Positions 61,777-64,000 of a stretch of 64,000 bases of DNA are shown piece by piece. The notes below the pieces were generated by a model that ran no database searches, was not told the DNA's origin, and worked only from the letters and a program-made list of their open reading frames with translations. Position numbers and translations under genes: made by a program. The stretch is from assembly GCA_943735955.1 (NCBI GenBank), contig OX030964.1, forward strand, positions 7,017,497-7,081,496, given 5' to 3'. The stretch is from Piscicola geometra (lineage: Eukaryota > Annelida > Clitellata > Hirudinida > Piscicolidae). Position 1 is the first letter of the stretch. The number at the start of each line of letters is the position of its first letter.

Positions 61777-64000
61777 ATGCATTTTTTATTCACTGTACAC
61801 TGATAATAAAAAATGGATGAAAAAAAAAGTTTACAAAAATTCTTTTTTTAAAAACAAAAATAAATTTTTTAAATCTATTTTCAGACACACATTTAAATAC
61901 ATTTCTAGGAAATTAAGTCAGGGAGGCAAGCTATTAAGGCACAGCAGACTTTCGCTTGCAGAAGAGTGTGATAAATTGGTGGGAATAAATTCACAAAAGA
62001 GGCTTATTAATCAACCTATATCCAAATAAATACCCTTGAGAAGAAGAAAAAGTTGATTGGATAAGCTTTTTGCGGCTTTTAAAAACTTTCAAAAAGGTAA
62101 AACTATTAGAGAAAAAAAACAAATTATAATAATAAAAACGAAAATAAAAATCACTAAAATGAAACCAAAGTTTTAAAAAAACAACTTTATATAAGAAACA
62201 TAAAAAACAAAACTATAAAAACAAAAATCAGCCTATTTTTTATTTCTCTCGCGACACAGCGATAATCTGTATTAACCATCAGAGCGTCAGCCATGCGTGA
62301 TTCATTAATTGGTTTTTTATAAAATTAATTAGGTGTTTATGATGATCAAATTTGTTTTTTTAAATATTTGATTTTCACGGGTTAAATAAAACAATAAATT
62401 TTTGGATGACTTCGGTTTAACATTCATTATATTTTACTATATCATATAATAATGTTTAAAAATACTTCTCACAAAACAAGAACAAAAAATTAATCTTTTT
62501 CTCTCCCCATAAGTGAATGTGAGCTGAATGATTGATGTTTAGCATTCCGAATGCTGAAGAAACCCATTACAGGCAAAAAATGTAAGGCACTGTTTTTACA
62601 CCCGTTTTTTCTACATGTGTTTAGTTTTACTCTTGAGTTGCTATCCTCCTTGGTGTCTAAACCTATTTTTTTATGTCTTTTAGCGCTTTGCTGTTGTTAT
62701 CTTAGGTATTTATTGTATAATTAATTTATTTTTTATTTCAAATTTAAGGTTTTTATAAAGCTAAAAACGATACTATATATTATATATCAAATACATATTT
62801 TTTATTAACTAAAGAAATTTTTTTGATGAATTTGTACAATTGTTAAAAATTAAGAAAATAAAAAAAATAAATTCATATATAGCATAAGGTTTAAACCTAA
62901 TTGCACTTTAGCTGTTATTTACATCCTTTGATTATCTGGCATTAATTGCTTGAACGAGTTCAGAAAGAATTTATTGAATTTTTTTTTATAAACATGAGTG
63001 CTTCATGCATTTGAATGAATATCTTTGAATTTATCCTTTTTATTTTTATTTTTTATATTAACTTTTTCGTTTAGCGTTTCATTCATCATTCCTTCTAAAC
63101 TTGAAGGATTAGCAATCTGGTTTGCTGTGGTTTCTTTCTTTTCCTATTTTGATCCAATAATGTATTTTTCAGCATTAATATTCACAATTATATATATATA
63201 TATATATATTTAAAATGTTGAAAATTAAAAAAAATATTTTTAAGTTTTTTTATATTTGAATTTTTAATTTTTCAAGGAAGAGTGAAACCTTCAATATTCC
63301 GACAGTTTGAGGATGGTTGAAGGATTGAAAAGGTCTTTGCAAAAGTTTTAAATTTCCAAAAATGATGTCTCTAACATTTTAAAACTTCAAAGTATTTTAA
63401 AAGTTTTGAAACTGACAAAAACATATTATACAAAATAGAAATTTAGTTTTAAAAAAGTGAAAATTTAGCTTAAAAGGACTTTTATAGAATATAAGCATCT
63501 CATAAGAGAAATATTAAAAAAATTGTTTTTCAATTTATAGTCTTTACAACAACAACTTCTAACAAATAACCTCGAAATAAAATCTTGAATAAACATTAAA
63601 TAAATATAAAATAGCGCTAAATAAAATATTAATTATCATTGATTATTCAAAAAATAGACAGACAACTCGAGAAACATGCAAAAGACACCCAATCATCGAT
63701 AAAACGATGGATATTCCACTCTTTTATGCCTTCTTAATGCAGACACATCATTATTTTATTAGCATTAAAGAAACTATTAATATTCTTAAAAAATGTTTTT
63801 TTAATATGACTATTATTATTTATTATTATAGAAAATATTATATTCATTTTATTGTCGTATTAATAATTTTATTAATGCTATAATCATTGGAATTGGTTAT
63901 TTTTACAGATCGCTATTCTCACCATAATGTTCCTCATTGTAAAACTTTTCTTCTAAGCGAAAAAACGTGTTTTAAAATTATTTTTCTATAAAATAACCAA

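Larger units (their letters stand above)
58267..64000. other. AT-rich downstream region, no convincing gene
   Basis: It holds a CCACCACCAACCACA minisatellite (about 59079-59262) followed by a GC-richer unique stretch to about 59390, a GC-richer zone with small ORFs at 60150-60260 and 60640-60960, a TAGCGC dispersed-repeat relative (61039-61105), a TTAATTAATTAAAA tandem repeat (61707-61776) and (TA)n at 63190-63212. The 131-codon ORF on - (60072-60467) lacks recognisable motifs. A consensus-like + strand donor (GGCG|GTGAGTGAA at about 60641) hints at an exon, but I cannot connect it to anything. Confidence 0.45.

Overview
The window is animal nuclear DNA: strongly AT-rich background, GT-AG introns, short GC-richer exons, and very abundant tri- and tetranucleotide microsatellites and minisatellites. 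A myosuppressin/FMRFamide-type receptor pair, an NSD histone methyltransferase and a DEK_C-SWIB protein point to a bilaterian invertebrate. Dispersed repeats with GCGC cores and TGAT/TCAA tails make a lophotrochozoan (for example an annelid) my best guess, at low confidence. I built the gene models by hand from splice sites and reading phase. All four recognisable genes close without any frame error.

Layout. (1) 1-6.9 kb: AT-rich DNA with an orphan TATA box and a ~525-bp (ACT)n tract. (2) 6.9-18.5 kb, + strand: class A neuropeptide GPCR copy A, 7 coding exons, 743 aa. (3) 18.5-24.2 kb: spacer. (4) 24.2-34.5 kb, - strand: GPCR copy B, 7 exons with the same intron positions and phases, 711 aa. 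The two genes converge tail to tail as an inverted duplication. Their exons are almost identical even at silent sites, while most intron sequence has diverged apart from a few conserved islands. (5) 34.5-39.6 kb: AT-rich, no gene seen. (6) 39.66-41.45 kb, - strand: a complete 9-exon, 233-aa DEK_C + SWIB protein made of very small exons. (7) 42.5-42.85 kb, - strand: the last two exons of an unidentified gene. (8) 43.2-58.3 kb, + strand: an NSD-family H3K36 methyltransferase with a non-coding first exon and 23 coding exons (2613 aa). Its order is PWWP1, PHD1, PHD2, PHD3, PWWP2, AWS, SET, post-SET, C-terminal PHD/C5HCH, AT-hooks. A 5'-truncated LINE lies antisense in its intron 8. (9) 58.3-64 kb: AT-rich DNA with small repeats and no convincing gene.

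Most interesting points. NSD introns are compositionally polarised: the 5' end is G/GT-rich and the 3' end is C/AC-rich. The two ends are therefore mutually complementary and could fold into hairpins that bring the splice sites together; intron 11 is almost one complete hairpin. Three PHD fingers of the NSD protein are each interrupted inside the zinc-binding fold by a low-complexity insert of roughly 120-205 residues. The GPCR pair looks like a case of homogenisation largely confined to exons, with conserved intronic islands that carry antisense ORF or splice-site signals. The two chromatin genes lie next to each other, but nothing in the sequence shows a shared pathway with the receptors.
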